Program-made: the position numbers and the translations under genes | Assembly: GCA_025454525.1 (NCBI GenBank) | Contig: JALOOG010000025.1 | Span: 1-50,004, forward strand | Direction of reading: 5' to 3' | Source: Anaerolineae bacterium | GTDB taxonomy: Bacteria; Chloroflexota; Anaerolineae; Aggregatilineales; Phototrophicaceae | DNA length: 50,004 nucleotides | Notes under the pieces: generated by a model | Seen by the model: the letters and a program-made list of their open reading frames with translations, nothing else | What the model was told of the DNA's origin: nothing | Databases searched by the model: none | Part shown: piece after piece, positions 8,353-16,850 of the stretch | How the letters are laid out: each line of letters opens with the position of its first letter | Position numbering within the stretch: position 1 is the first letter of the stretch

Positions 8353-9396
8353 TTACTTGGCCGGATAGCCGCGGTGATTATCGATCCGGTCATAGGTTTG
8401 ACCAAAGATATATTCGCGAATCCCGCTTCCTTCCACAAAACTACGTGGGAAACCGTAATCGATCTGGCTCACGTTATTCAGGCGCGTCATCTGATCGTTT
8501 TCGATCTCAAAATCCAGACAAGCGAGATTATCGCGCAATTGATCTAAAGTACGCGCTCCTAAGATCGGGATCATTTGTGCGCGGGCCTGTTGTTGCCGCA
8601 CCCAGTTGATCGCGATTTGGGACGGGGTGCGACCCAATTCATCGGCCACTTTGCCCACCTCATCAACGATCTGTTGGGTGCGCTCATCTAATACCCGATC
8701 GCCTTGCCGCTTAGGTTCATGGTTATCGGCGCGATACTTGCCTGTGAGCAACCCACCGCCTAAAATTCCCCATGGCAACACCCCCATGTCCCAGTGTTTA
8801 GCCATTAACAATTCCGCACGTTCCGCAGTGCGATTTAACAGCGAATACGGGATCTGTAAACCGATAAAACGAGACCACCCGCGCAAAGTGGCTAAGGTAT
8901 TACATTCCGCGACAATCCACGCTGGCGTATCTGAGATCGCGATATATTGGACTTTGCCAGACGAAACCAGATCATCCAACCCGCGCAAGATTTCTTCCGT
9001 AGAGGTGGTGTAATCCCAGACATGCAAATAGAGGATGTCTAGGGTATCGGTTTGCAAACGACGGAGACTGCGCTCCACAGTTTGCCGCATATTTTTACGG
9101 TTATTGCCACCCTGATTAGGATCGGTTTGTCCGACGGTGGTGAGGGTGTACTTGGTAGCGATCACAAAGTAATCACGATTGGCTTTCAAACAATCGCCGA
9201 GGATCTTCTCGCTAGATCCTTCCGTATAATTGGTGGAGGTATCGATAAAATTTCCACCCGCTTCAGCATAAAGGTCAAAGATCGCCCGTGAAGTCTCCGC
9301 CGATGCGCCCCAACCCCAATCTTCACCGAAAGTCATCGTTCCTAAGCATAATTCTGCAACGCGCAAGCCGCTACTACCCAGTAACTTATAACGCAT
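8353..9396 (-). CDS. Aldo/keto reductase
   Basis: 347 residues from ATG 9396 (MRYKLLGSSGLRV), the usual start of the family. A longer frame exists upstream, but AGAGGAG sits ten bases before this ATG. It is a soluble TIM-barrel NAD(P)H-dependent oxidoreductase. The catalytic tetrad is visible: Asp and Tyr in FIDTSTNYTEGSSE, Lys in VIATKYT and His in LYLHVWDY. The C-terminal cofactor region is GARTLDQLRDNLACLDFEI. It belongs to the aryl-alcohol dehydrogenase/YajO-like group of reductases acting on aldehydes or ketones. The true substrate is unknown. It stands alone: convergent with the cyclase gene, and 78 bases downstream of the CcdA-like gene on the same strand. Confidence 0.93.
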   Translation of the reverse strand: MRYKLLGSSGLRVAELCLGTMTFGEDWGWGASAETSRAIFDLYAEAGGNFIDTSTNYTEGSSEKILGDCLKANRDYFVIATKYTLTTVGQTDPNQGGNNRKNMRQTVERSLRRLQTDTLDILYLHVWDYTTSTEEILRGLDDLVSSGKVQYIAISDTPAWIVAECNTLATLRGWSRFIGLQIPYSLLNRTAERAELLMAKHWDMGVLPWGILGGGLLTGKYRADNHEPKRQGDRVLDERTQQIVDEVGKVADELGRTPSQIAINWVRQQQARAQMIPILGARTLDQLRDNLACLDFEIENDQMTRLNNVSQIDYGFPRSFVEGSGIREYIFGQTYDRIDNHRGYPAK

Positions 9397-9474
9397 GATT
9401 TGCTGGCTCCTCTGTTGAATATAAAGAACAAGCTTACCGCGCACCGCTCATTTCTGCCAAAAATGGACCCTTTC

Positions 9475-10143
9475 CTAAGCGATATTCGGTAAAACTTCCA
9501 CCACGATTCCATATATACCGATCAATACCAGCAGCACGCCAGAAAGACGGGTGAGCAGGGTATAATGTTGTGTCAACCATTGTGTAAAACGCCGCTGTAA
9601 GGGGAGTGCCAAAAATGGCAACAAAACGAGTACCCAGCCGAATCCTAATCCGAACGCTAAAAAGTAGAGCAGGCCATCGATCAAGAGTTGTGAGCTGGCC
9701 GCTCCCACGACAAACGCACTCGTGATGATCGGCCCAGTACAGGGCAGAGTCATGGGCCCCAGCAACAAGCCATAGACATAAGCAGTCGCATACGGGTTAC
9801 TCAACACGGGGGCTTGAATCATGGACATTCGTTGAAATGGGTTGATCCCGAAGATCATCAGGCCCCCTAAGACGATCACCATCGCGTAGATCAACGGCAA
9901 TAACCAGATCAAGGTTTGGCCAAAGGTCGCTTGCACCAAGTAAAGGATTAAACCCACCAGTAACATCATCGACAAGATCCCCGCTAAGACCAACGCGCCT
10001 AACCAACGAGTCGCGTTTTGACGGGTTGCATCTTGAGCATTCGCGGCCAAAAATGCGATCATGCCGGGGTATAACGGCAACAAACAGACATTGGTGAAGA
10101 TCGCGCCGTTCCCTAGCAAAAAGGCGTTGATCAACTCATTCAT
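9475..10143 (-). CDS. CcdA/DsbD-like thiol-disulfide membrane transporter
   Basis: 222 residues from ATG 10143, which overlaps the stop of the TlpA-like gene (ATGA). The frame is open further upstream, but that region is inside the other gene. About six hydrophobic segments are visible. Two cysteines sit in the expected membrane contexts (TNVCLLPLYPG near residue 20, and GPMTLPCTGPIITS later), matching the pair that carries electrons across the membrane in CcdA and the DsbD core. The role is to move reducing equivalents from cytoplasmic thioredoxin to an extracytoplasmic partner. The partner is almost certainly the lipoprotein encoded immediately upstream. Uses include cytochrome c maturation or disulfide repair; no cytochrome gene is nearby to decide. 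Confidence 0.88.
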   Translation of the reverse strand: MNELINAFLLGNGAIFTNVCLLPLYPGMIAFLAANAQDATRQNATRWLGALVLAGILSMMLLVGLILYLVQATFGQTLIWLLPLIYAMVIVLGGLMIFGINPFQRMSMIQAPVLSNPYATAYVYGLLLGPMTLPCTGPIITSAFVVGAASSQLLIDGLLYFLAFGLGFGWVLVLLPFLALPLQRRFTQWLTQHYTLLTRLSGVLLVLIGIYGIVVEVLPNIA

Positions 10144-10802
10144 GCGCCGCCGACCTGTTGCAAGATCTGATCTACGGTTTCGATACCTGTGATCAATGGG
10201 CCCACAGTGCCGTCCGGTTGGATGATAAAATGCGGCGTAGACGGCGGATTGGTGATTGTGCGACCAAAAGCAAGAGTCAACTCGGTTAACAGTTCCGGCG
10301 TAGCGACCGCAAAAATCCAATCAAAGCCATGGGTATCGGCGTATTGTGCCAGATCTGCCGCGCTCAAATTGGTTTCAACGCTGATCCCGATAAACACCAC
10401 ATCATCGCGGTTTAATTGAGCGCGTGCTTCACGCACATTGTTAAGTTGTGAGCGGCAATTGGTACACCAAGTCGCCATTGGTTCAACAAATACGGTTTTT
10501 CCACCAAAGTCGCCAAGCGTGAAGGGGCTGCCTGTGCGGGCATCGGTGAGCGCGATCGTCTGCCATGGGGCCAAGGCGGAGGCAGTGTTAACCGGAGGGG
10601 GGATTACCTCGGTGGCGACTTCTGGGGACGGGGGGATTACCTCGGTGGCGACTTCTGGGGACGGAGGGATGTCGGTTGCGATTTCAGCGGGCGGGGTCGC
10701 GGTTGCAAGTAACGCGATTTCAGGAGTGGGTGAAATCTCAACATTCGCCGCCCCACACGCGGTTAAAATCCCGATCAATAAGCCGATGATCGATCGATAC
10801 AT
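10140..10802 (-). CDS. TlpA/ResA-like thioredoxin lipoprotein
   Basis: 220 residues. A signal peptide with lipobox LTAC (Cys16) predicts a lipid-anchored extracytoplasmic protein. A Pro/Thr/Glu-rich linker follows, containing PPSPEVATEVI twice. The thioredoxin-fold domain (about 78-215) has the redox motif WCTNC (Cys113, Cys116) and a cis-proline region near NPPSTPHFII. It should reduce disulfides in exported proteins or apocytochromes, recharged by the CcdA-like protein encoded next. The ATG at 10802 has AGGAG ten bases upstream. It is divergent from the sugar-binding lipoprotein gene across a 187-base gap. TlpA, ResA and other AhpC/TSA-like thioredoxins cannot be told apart here. Confidence 0.9.
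   Translation of the reverse strand: MYRSIIGLLIGILTACGAANVEISPTPEIALLATATPPAEIATDIPPSPEVATEVIPPSPEVATEVIPPPVNTASALAPWQTIALTDARTGSPFTLGDFGGKTVFVEPMATWCTNCRSQLNNVREARAQLNRDDVVFIGISVETNLSAADLAQYADTHGFDWIFAVATPELLTELTLAFGRTITNPPSTPHFIIQPDGTVGPLITGIETVDQILQQVGGA
10597..10662. repeat. Two tandem 33-bp units inside the TlpA-like gene
   Basis: Units 10597-10629 and 10630-10662 are identical. Each encodes one PPSPEVATEVI block in the linker of the thioredoxin lipoprotein. The 33-bp length keeps frame, so copy number can change without breaking the protein. Confidence 0.8.
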
Positions 10803-10989
10803 ACTGGTATTACTCCTTATGTGTTGTGTTTACCTCTCATGGATACCCTAAAAATCTTGCAAAACTGTTACAAACACTTAGAAATTAACATTTATTAATC
10901 TCATGAGAATAGGTAAAAAATCTTTTGCAAAGTTACATCCGTGTTGTACCATTTAACTAGCTTTAATCTAATCTTTAGGAGTACCCTGC
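10803..10989. promoter_or_regulatory. Divergent promoter region with a repeated TTGCAAA..GTTACA motif
   Basis: This gap drives the redox pair (-) and the sensory trio (+). Two similar sequences lie in direct orientation 65 bases apart: cttgcaaaactgttacaaa at about 10856-10874 and cttttgcaaagttacatcc at about 10922-10940. They may be binding sites for one regulator, for instance an output of the adjacent two-component system. Promoter hexamers are not clear. The plus-strand ribosome site is AGGAG eight bases before ATG 10990. Confidence 0.4.
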
Positions 10990-11943
10990 ATGTATCGGAT
11001 CGTGATCTTCATCGTTCTCACTTTGATCTTAGTCGCTTGTAGTCCTGCTGCTGCCCCGACCAATACCCCGGCTCCCACCGCTACCCCGATCCGAGTCGCA
11101 TTGGTGATGAAAACCTTGACCAATCCGTTTTTTGTGGAAATGGAACGCGGCGCACGCCGAGCTGAACAAGAATTAGGCATTGAGTTGATTGTGCGAACAG
11201 CCGCTCAAGAAACGTCGATCGAACAACAAATTGAGATCGTCGAAGAATTGATCCAAGAAAACATTGACGCGATCGTGATCGCCCCCGGTGACTCGGTAGA
11301 GTTGATCCCGGTTTTAAAACGCGCCCAAGATGCGGGCATCGTGGTGATCAACATCGATAATCAGTTAGATCCCGAATTTGCCGCCTCTAATAACCTCACC
11401 AACGTGCCGTTTATCAGCGTTGATAATGAAGAAGCGGCTTATCAGGCCGTGATCGCCTTTACCGCCGACATCACTGAATCGACCCAAGCGATCGTGATCG
11501 AAGGTATTCGCGGGGCAAAAAATGCCGAAGACCGTAAAAACGGTGCGTTGCGCGGCTTTGCCGAAAATCCTAATATCACGGTGGTCGCTAATGAAACCGC
11601 CAACTGGTTGATCGATGAGTCTTATGAAGTCACCCGCACCTTATTTGAGGCGCATCCGGAGGTGAAATTGGTGTTTGCAGCCAATGACATTATGGCCTTA
11701 GGGGCGATCCGCTATTTGAGTGAGAGCAACCGTACCGATGTGTTGGTGGGTGGTTTTGATGCCTTAAGCGATGCTAAAGAAGCGATTCGGGCGGGCGATC
11801 TGGTGGTGACGGTGGATCAACAAGCCGCTGAACAAGGCTATACCGGAGTCCAATATGCCGTGCGCGCCTTAAATGGTGAAACCTTACCGGCCGAAACGAT
11901 GATCGATGTGTTGATTGTGACCGCTGATAATGTAGGGGAATAA
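10990..11943 (+). CDS. Sugar-binding lipoprotein (ribose/xylose-type periplasmic binding fold)
   Basis: 317 residues with a signal peptide and lipobox (LVACSP, Cys17), then a short Pro/Thr linker. The mature protein has the type I periplasmic-binding fold: first strand IRVALVMKTLTNPFFVEM, then IDAIVIAPGDSVELIPVL, VINIDNQLD and, near the end, VFAANDIMALGAIRYL. This matches Peripla_BP_4 proteins such as the ribose or galactose binders. No ABC permease or ATPase gene is adjacent. It is followed 6 bases later by a Cache-type histidine kinase and then a receiver. It is therefore better read as a ligand sensor that reports to the kinase than as a transporter part. The ligand is probably a sugar or autoinducer-like molecule; which one is unknown. 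Confidence 0.9.
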   Translation: MYRIVIFIVLTLILVACSPAAAPTNTPAPTATPIRVALVMKTLTNPFFVEMERGARRAEQELGIELIVRTAAQETSIEQQIEIVEELIQENIDAIVIAPGDSVELIPVLKRAQDAGIVVINIDNQLDPEFAASNNLTNVPFISVDNEEAAYQAVIAFTADITESTQAIVIEGIRGAKNAEDRKNGALRGFAENPNITVVANETANWLIDESYEVTRTLFEAHPEVKLVFAANDIMALGAIRYLSESNRTDVLVGGFDALSDAKEAIRAGDLVVTVDQQAAEQGYTGVQYAVRALNGETLPAETMIDVLIVTADNVGE

Positions 11944-11949
11944 CCCGTA

Positions 11950-13845
11950 ATGTTCACCATCGCACAGCGTTTACTGCTCTACCTGATGTTGATCAGTGTG
12001 ATCCCGCTGTTATTATTGAGTTTACTCTCCTATACCATCTCATCCGACCTGCTGTTGGATGAGGTGCAAATTTATAATCAACAGCGCGTGATCAATGAGA
12101 GCCAAGAATTAGACGGCCTTTTAGAGCAGATCGAAAGTTTGATCTTTAATTTGTCCGGCGTGGCGGAGATCCGCGATGTGATCCAGCGCGATAGTGTCGC
12201 GGATGATGCGTATACACGTCTCGCAACCCAAGCCGAGATTGGTGAGATCCTCAATAGTTATTCGAGTATTCGCGGTCTTGTGTCGATTGATATTTTCACC
12301 ACTTCTGGCGCACATTATCACGTCGGTGATACGCTGAATGTCGATAACATCAGCGAAGACAACCGCCTCTCGATCCAACAGCAAGTTGAGGCCGCCGATC
12401 AGAGTATCGTCTGGGTGGGGGTGGAACGTAATGTCAATGTGGCTTCGGCATATCAAAATGTGATCACCGCCGGACGATTGTTAACCAGTCTCAACCGCGA
12501 GACGATGGAAACCGAGGTGATCGCGCTGTTATTGGTCAATTACAGTACCGAAGAATTGGCCACTTTGTTGTATGAGCCGCAGTTTACCAATACAGGTGAT
12601 TTGTTGGTGATCGATCACGACGGCTTATTTATCGCGCATCCTAACGCAACACGGATCGGGACACCTGCGGAACCGACCTTGATCGAACAATTTAGCCAAG
12701 ATAGCGCGACGTTTACCGCCACTTACGAACAAACGAATGTTTCGATCAGCTACGCCCGATCGGGACTCACTGATTGGGTGATTGCCAGCGTGATCCCGAT
12801 CGCAACCCTTAACGCTAAATCGACTGGTATCGCCTCTACTACCTTGATCGTCTTGATTGGCATTTTAGCGATTGTAGCGGTGGTCGGGTATAGCTTAAAT
12901 CGTGCGGTGATCTGGCCGATCGAAACGATTAGCCGTCGTCTGGTGGAACTCCGTAGCGGTAAGATTGATCGGAGTATGCAGATCCAACAGCATAGCCAAG
13001 ACGAGATTGGCGAATTGATCCAGGGTTATAATCTTTTGCTGGATAATCTCGCCATGCGCCAACAGATCGAACGCGAACGCGAACAATTGATCCAAGCTTT
13101 AGAGATCGCCAAAACGCAAGCAGAAGAAAGCGCACGCCTAAAATCAGAATTTTTAGCCACGATGTCGCATGAGTTTCGTACCCCTCTGAACGCGATCGAA
13201 GGGTTCACCGGAATTATGCTGAATGGGTTCGGCGCGGAGATTAATGAGGACACGCGCCACATGCTAGAACGAATTGCATCTAATAGTCGGCGCTTGCTAT
13301 TCTTGGTCAATGACTTTTTAGATCTTTCGCGGATCGAATCTGGGCGCTTTCAGATCCAACATCATCCATTTTCGCCGCGTGAATTGTCGGAACATTGGTA
13401 TAAACAGATGAGTGGGTTAGCCGACAAAAAAGCGATCACCCTTGCCCTAGAGATCGCCGATGATGTACCGATCACCCTTTACGGGGATGAAGAAGCGCTC
13501 TCCAAGGTGGCGATTAACCTCTTGGGCAACGCGATCAAGTTTACCCATAAGGGCCAAGTCACGTTAGCGATCCAACGGCGTGAGAATCATGTCGCTTGGA
13601 GTGTGAGTGATACTGGAATCGGCATTCCCGCCGAAGCGCAAGTGTACATTTTTGATGAATTTAGACAGGTTGATCAATCGTCCAAGCGCCTTTACGGAGG
13701 CACCGGTTTAGGGTTGGCGATTGTCAAGAAATTGGTGTTAGCGATGGGCGGTTCGATCTCGTTACACAGCGAGATTGGAGTCGGCAGCACTTTTACTATT
13801 CTACTCCCACTTCACACAGATTTAATGAAGGAAGCGACCTCATGA
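11950..13845 (+). CDS. Membrane sensor histidine kinase with extracytoplasmic Cache domain
   Basis: 631 residues. Membrane segment 1 (about 10-32), an extracytoplasmic region of about 255 residues with a double-Cache pattern (LVSIDIFTTSGAHYHVGDTL; GDLLVIDHDGLFIAHPNATR), membrane segment 2 (about 292-315), HAMP, a coiled coil, HisKA with His407 (TMSHEFRTPLNAIEGF) and HATPase (N box NLLGNAIKF, G boxes DTGIGIPAE and GTGLGLAIV). It should autophosphorylate when the external domain or the binding lipoprotein encoded just upstream senses a ligand. Its stop overlaps the start of the receiver gene by 4 bases, so kinase and receiver are a pair. All catalytic boxes look intact. Confidence 0.93.
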   Translation: MFTIAQRLLLYLMLISVIPLLLLSLLSYTISSDLLLDEVQIYNQQRVINESQELDGLLEQIESLIFNLSGVAEIRDVIQRDSVADDAYTRLATQAEIGEILNSYSSIRGLVSIDIFTTSGAHYHVGDTLNVDNISEDNRLSIQQQVEAADQSIVWVGVERNVNVASAYQNVITAGRLLTSLNRETMETEVIALLLVNYSTEELATLLYEPQFTNTGDLLVIDHDGLFIAHPNATRIGTPAEPTLIEQFSQDSATFTATYEQTNVSISYARSGLTDWVIASVIPIATLNAKSTGIASTTLIVLIGILAIVAVVGYSLNRAVIWPIETISRRLVELRSGKIDRSMQIQQHSQDEIGELIQGYNLLLDNLAMRQQIEREREQLIQALEIAKTQAEESARLKSEFLATMSHEFRTPLNAIEGFTGIMLNGFGAEINEDTRHMLERIASNSRRLLFLVNDFLDLSRIESGRFQIQHHPFSPRELSEHWYKQMSGLADKKAITLALEIADDVPITLYGDEEALSKVAINLLGNAIKFTHKGQVTLAIQRRENHVAWSVSDTGIGIPAEAQVYIFDEFRQVDQSSKRLYGGTGLGLAIVKKLVLAMGGSISLHSEIGVGSTFTILLPLHTDLMKEATS

Positions 13846-14270
13846 CTACCCTTGATCAAAATACCCTCAAAGGTTGGATCGTCGTCGTGATCGATGATGA
13901 GGACGACAGCTTATTTGTGGCCACACATATGTTACGTCATTATGGAGCAACGGTTCACACCGCACAAAATGGTCAAGACGGTCTTGAAGCCATTCGCACA
14001 CATCGCCCGCGCTTTGTGATCTCGGACATATCGATGCCGATAATGGATGGTTGGGATTTGATCGAACAACTTCAAACAGATATTGCCTTACGAGAGATTC
14101 CGGTGATCGCGTTGACCGCTCATGCGATGTTCGGGGATCGCGAACGGGCGATCGCCGCGGGTTTTTACAATTACCTGACCAAGCCGCTCACCCCCGCTAC
14201 ATTTATCCATGATCTGTTGCGTTTGCTGGTCAAGATCCCAGAATTTGCGGAATTACTGCCACAACCTTAA
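13842..14270 (+). CDS. Response regulator receiver, partner of the Cache kinase
   Basis: 142 residues, one CheY-like receiver with no output domain. Landmarks: acidic triad in IDDEDDS, phospho-acceptor Asp in FVISDISMPIMDGWD, Thr in VIALTAHAM and Lys in YLTKPLTPATF. ATGA overlap (13842-13845) with the kinase gene shows coupling. As with the receivers at 3092-3930, the signal must be passed on by protein contact or to a further phosphotransfer protein. The gene ends two bases before the stop of the convergent kinase gene, so transcription from the two sides meets here. No terminator hairpin was noticed. Confidence 0.92.
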   Translation: MTTLDQNTLKGWIVVVIDDEDDSLFVATHMLRHYGATVHTAQNGQDGLEAIRTHRPRFVISDISMPIMDGWDLIEQLQTDIALREIPVIALTAHAMFGDRERAIAAGFYNYLTKPLTPATFIHDLLRLLVKIPEFAELLPQP

Positions 14271-14272
14271 CC

Positions 14273-15508
14273 TTAAGGGAGCGTAAACCAAAAGGTCGTG
14301 CCGCGCATGGGGGTGCTTTCGACTCCGATCTCACCGCCATGCGCGACCACAAACCCGCGTGCGATCGCTAGTCCGAGTCCCGTCCCCCGATCGCCGGTGG
14401 GACTCGATGCCCGTGAGGCCTCTCCGCGATAAAAACTCTCAAACAAACGTGAGGTGTCTTCAGGGGCGATCGCGCTTCCGGTGTTATGCACCTTCACATA
14501 AACGTGAGAGCCTTCACGTTGGGCGGTGATCGTGATCGAACCGCCCTTAGGGGTGTATTTCAGCGCGTTATCCAATAGGTTATATAACACCCGTTGGATC
14601 TTGTCTGCGGCAAGGTTCACCAAGCCTACCTGTTCACTGACTTGCCCGCTTAAGGTGATCTGATCGCGTTCTGCTTGTGCCATGAGACTTCCGATCGTAT
14701 CGGAGATCAAGTCATGGAGTGAGGTTGGCTCACACGTCAGCCGAAAGTGGCCGGTATCTAATTTGCTAAGCTCAAACAGATCGTCGATCAACCGGGTGAG
14801 GTGTTGCGTCTCGCGTTGGATGTTATAGGTATATTCGGCGATCGTCTGGGGATCGGCGACCACACCGTCAATGATCGCCTCATTCATAGCGCGGATCGCG
14901 GCCAATGGAGTGCGTAGATCATGCGAGACCCACGCGATCAGATCGCGGCGGGTTTGTTCAAGCTGTTGTTTTTGCCGATCCACCGCTTGCAAGGCTTCGG
15001 CCATCATGTTAAAGGTTTGTCCGAGTTGTGCTAACTCGTCATTGCCTTGTACCACAATTCGGGAATTGAGATCGCCACGCGCTAAGCGCTCAGCGGCGCT
15101 ACTGACTTCACGAATCTGCATGATCATCGCACTGGCGATAAAAAACATCGACACGACCGAGACGATCCCCGCAAAAAATAACAACGCGGTGGTGAGGATC
15201 AAGTCATGTTCGCTGATAAACATCAATTGGGCCGTATACCACACATTGGCAAACGTGAGGATCACGGTCAGCGTGATCGTGGTGACCAAGGCCCACCGTA
15301 AACTTTTGAAACGTTGGATCAAGCGCCAACGATAAAACCCATAAGCGGCGGCGATCGTGGTCAGGCCGGAAGTGAGCATAAACACAAACAACCAGATCAC
15401 ATCGATCAGCGGTGGATTAAGCAAACTAACCACCAAAGAAAGCGAAACCACAAAGGCGAGGATCAAACCTCCGATTAAGAACCACGGTGCGAGATTTCGA
15501 TCATTCAT
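14273..15508 (-). CDS. Membrane histidine kinase with HAMP, no adjacent response regulator
   Basis: 411 residues. Four hydrophobic segments lie in the first 130 residues (near 10-30, 37-58, 71-92 and 103-128), with very short loops, so the input domain is intramembrane. HAMP follows (about 125-180, ERLARGDLNSRI), then HisKA with His196 (WVSHDLRTPLAAIRAM) and HATPase (NLLDNALKYTP; GTGLGLAIARG). In the G1 box the usual Asp is Asn (VHNTGSAIAPED), a change found in some of these kinases, so it need not be dead. AGGAG lies twelve bases before ATG 15508. It follows the glycan operon by 38 bases on the same strand and may be co-transcribed with it. That would link it to envelope state, but this is inference. 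Confidence 0.9.
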   Translation of the reverse strand: MNDRNLAPWFLIGGLILAFVVSLSLVVSLLNPPLIDVIWLFVFMLTSGLTTIAAAYGFYRWRLIQRFKSLRWALVTTITLTVILTFANVWYTAQLMFISEHDLILTTALLFFAGIVSVVSMFFIASAMIMQIREVSSAAERLARGDLNSRIVVQGNDELAQLGQTFNMMAEALQAVDRQKQQLEQTRRDLIAWVSHDLRTPLAAIRAMNEAIIDGVVADPQTIAEYTYNIQRETQHLTRLIDDLFELSKLDTGHFRLTCEPTSLHDLISDTIGSLMAQAERDQITLSGQVSEQVGLVNLAADKIQRVLYNLLDNALKYTPKGGSITITAQREGSHVYVKVHNTGSAIAPEDTSRLFESFYRGEASRASSPTGDRGTGLGLAIARGFVVAHGGEIGVESTPMRGTTFWFTLP

Positions 15509-15546
15509 CAGTACCGATAACTCCTAATTATCAGCATCTTTGTGTC

Positions 15547-16812
15547 TCACGAACGCCGATCGATCTTGCCCTGACTCTGACGCACATCGGCATAAAGATC
15601 GGCGTAACGTTGTGCGATCTGTCTGACATCAAAGCGATCGATCGTGTCTTGACGCGCTTGGGCCGAAAGCCCCGCCCATCGCTCTGCATCTTCGATCACC
15701 CAGTTGATCCCACGCCCTAAATCCAGCGGATCAAACGCCCGTGCCAGATATCCATTGCTTTGATGTGTGATCATATCCGGCATCCCCCCGACATCAAACG
15801 CCACACACGGCACACCACAGGCCATCGCTTCCATCACGGTATTCGGTAAATTGTCCTGTAGCGAAGGCGCGACAAATACATCTACCGCCGAATATAACAA
15901 TGCCAACAAACGATCGTCTTGCAATGTACCGACATAATGCACCGGAACCCCCATCGGCGGGAGCGGGTGACTCTCACCGAACACCACCAAGGCTACATCG
16001 CTTCGATCTAATTCCGATAAAGAAGCCAAGGCCGCTTGTAGGTGATGAAACCCCTTGCGTTCATCATCCACCCGATACGCCCCGAATAAGATCAACTTTT
16101 TCGACGAATCGGCTAAATTGAGGACTTCACGGGCAAACCCCTGATCAAAAGGGCGATACACCTTCAGATCGATTCCATTCGGGATCACCTCAATCCGAAA
16201 CGCACCCATCAACAAGCTTGCGCGGGCGCTTTCGGCCAACCAATGACTCGGCGCAACCAACGTCAAATCTAACCCGAACCAATAACGCCGCTTTTGAGTC
16301 ATCGTCCAACGGCTTAGATCGCGCAAGGTTGAAGATCCCAACTGTGGACACGCGCCACACATTTGATGAAAGCGATCACAGCCCCCAGTGTAATGACAGC
16401 CGCCCGTCAACGGCCACATATCGTGCATTGTCCATACGATCGGCCCCGGCAATTGCGCGATCGATTCGACCGAGAGATACCCATCGCCCACCCAATGCAA
16501 ATGAACGATCTCCGGTTGTTCACGCAAGGCAAATTTCGCAACCGGTGCGGATAACCAACCCACTGACCACGGAGTCCCCTGATAATTTGGGTAACGCGAA
16601 AGTGAGGGGCGTTCAAAACGCACAGTACGACGGCGGATCGTCTGTTGGAGGCGACTCATCGGCAAGGTGATCACGTTCGGATCACGACTGGTCTTACGTA
16701 ACACCACCATTTGTGCGTCGAGTCCCGCCGCACGTTGTCCCTGATATAAACGATGAGCGGCCCGGGAAGCGCCGCCGTTCTGCTCATGGATATTGAGGTG
16801 TAAGACCTTCAT
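15547..16812 (-). CDS. Glycosyltransferase, GT4 family (colanic-acid WcaC-like)
   Basis: 421 residues from ATG 16812 (MKVLHLNIHEQNGGASRAAH), the natural family start; an 11-codon longer frame has no support. It has a two-Rossmann GT-B fold. The N-terminal acceptor domain includes IVHLHWVGDGYLS and a cysteine-rich loop (TMHDMWPLTGGCHYTGGCDR, then CGACP) typical of this subgroup. The C-terminal donor domain has IPNGIDLKVYRP, LILFGAY and the sugar-nucleotide motif PSLQDNLPNTVMEAMACGVP. It is a cytoplasmic retaining transferase adding a sugar from a nucleotide donor during glycan assembly. It is the last gene of the eight-gene glycan operon; sugar and linkage cannot be read. Confidence 0.9.
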   Translation of the reverse strand: MKVLHLNIHEQNGGASRAAHRLYQGQRAAGLDAQMVVLRKTSRDPNVITLPMSRLQQTIRRRTVRFERPSLSRYPNYQGTPWSVGWLSAPVAKFALREQPEIVHLHWVGDGYLSVESIAQLPGPIVWTMHDMWPLTGGCHYTGGCDRFHQMCGACPQLGSSTLRDLSRWTMTQKRRYWFGLDLTLVAPSHWLAESARASLLMGAFRIEVIPNGIDLKVYRPFDQGFAREVLNLADSSKKLILFGAYRVDDERKGFHHLQAALASLSELDRSDVALVVFGESHPLPPMGVPVHYVGTLQDDRLLALLYSAVDVFVAPSLQDNLPNTVMEAMACGVPCVAFDVGGMPDMITHQSNGYLARAFDPLDLGRGINWVIEDAERWAGLSAQARQDTIDRFDVRQIAQRYADLYADVRQSQGKIDRRS

Positions 16813-16850
16813 GGCACTCGCGCCTAATCGTATCCGACTTATCACTCGCG

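Noticed and set aside
8120-8547. Short open frames in the cyclase/reductase gap
   Set aside because: They overlap repeats or the reductase 3' end and have no ribosome sites or recognisable motifs.
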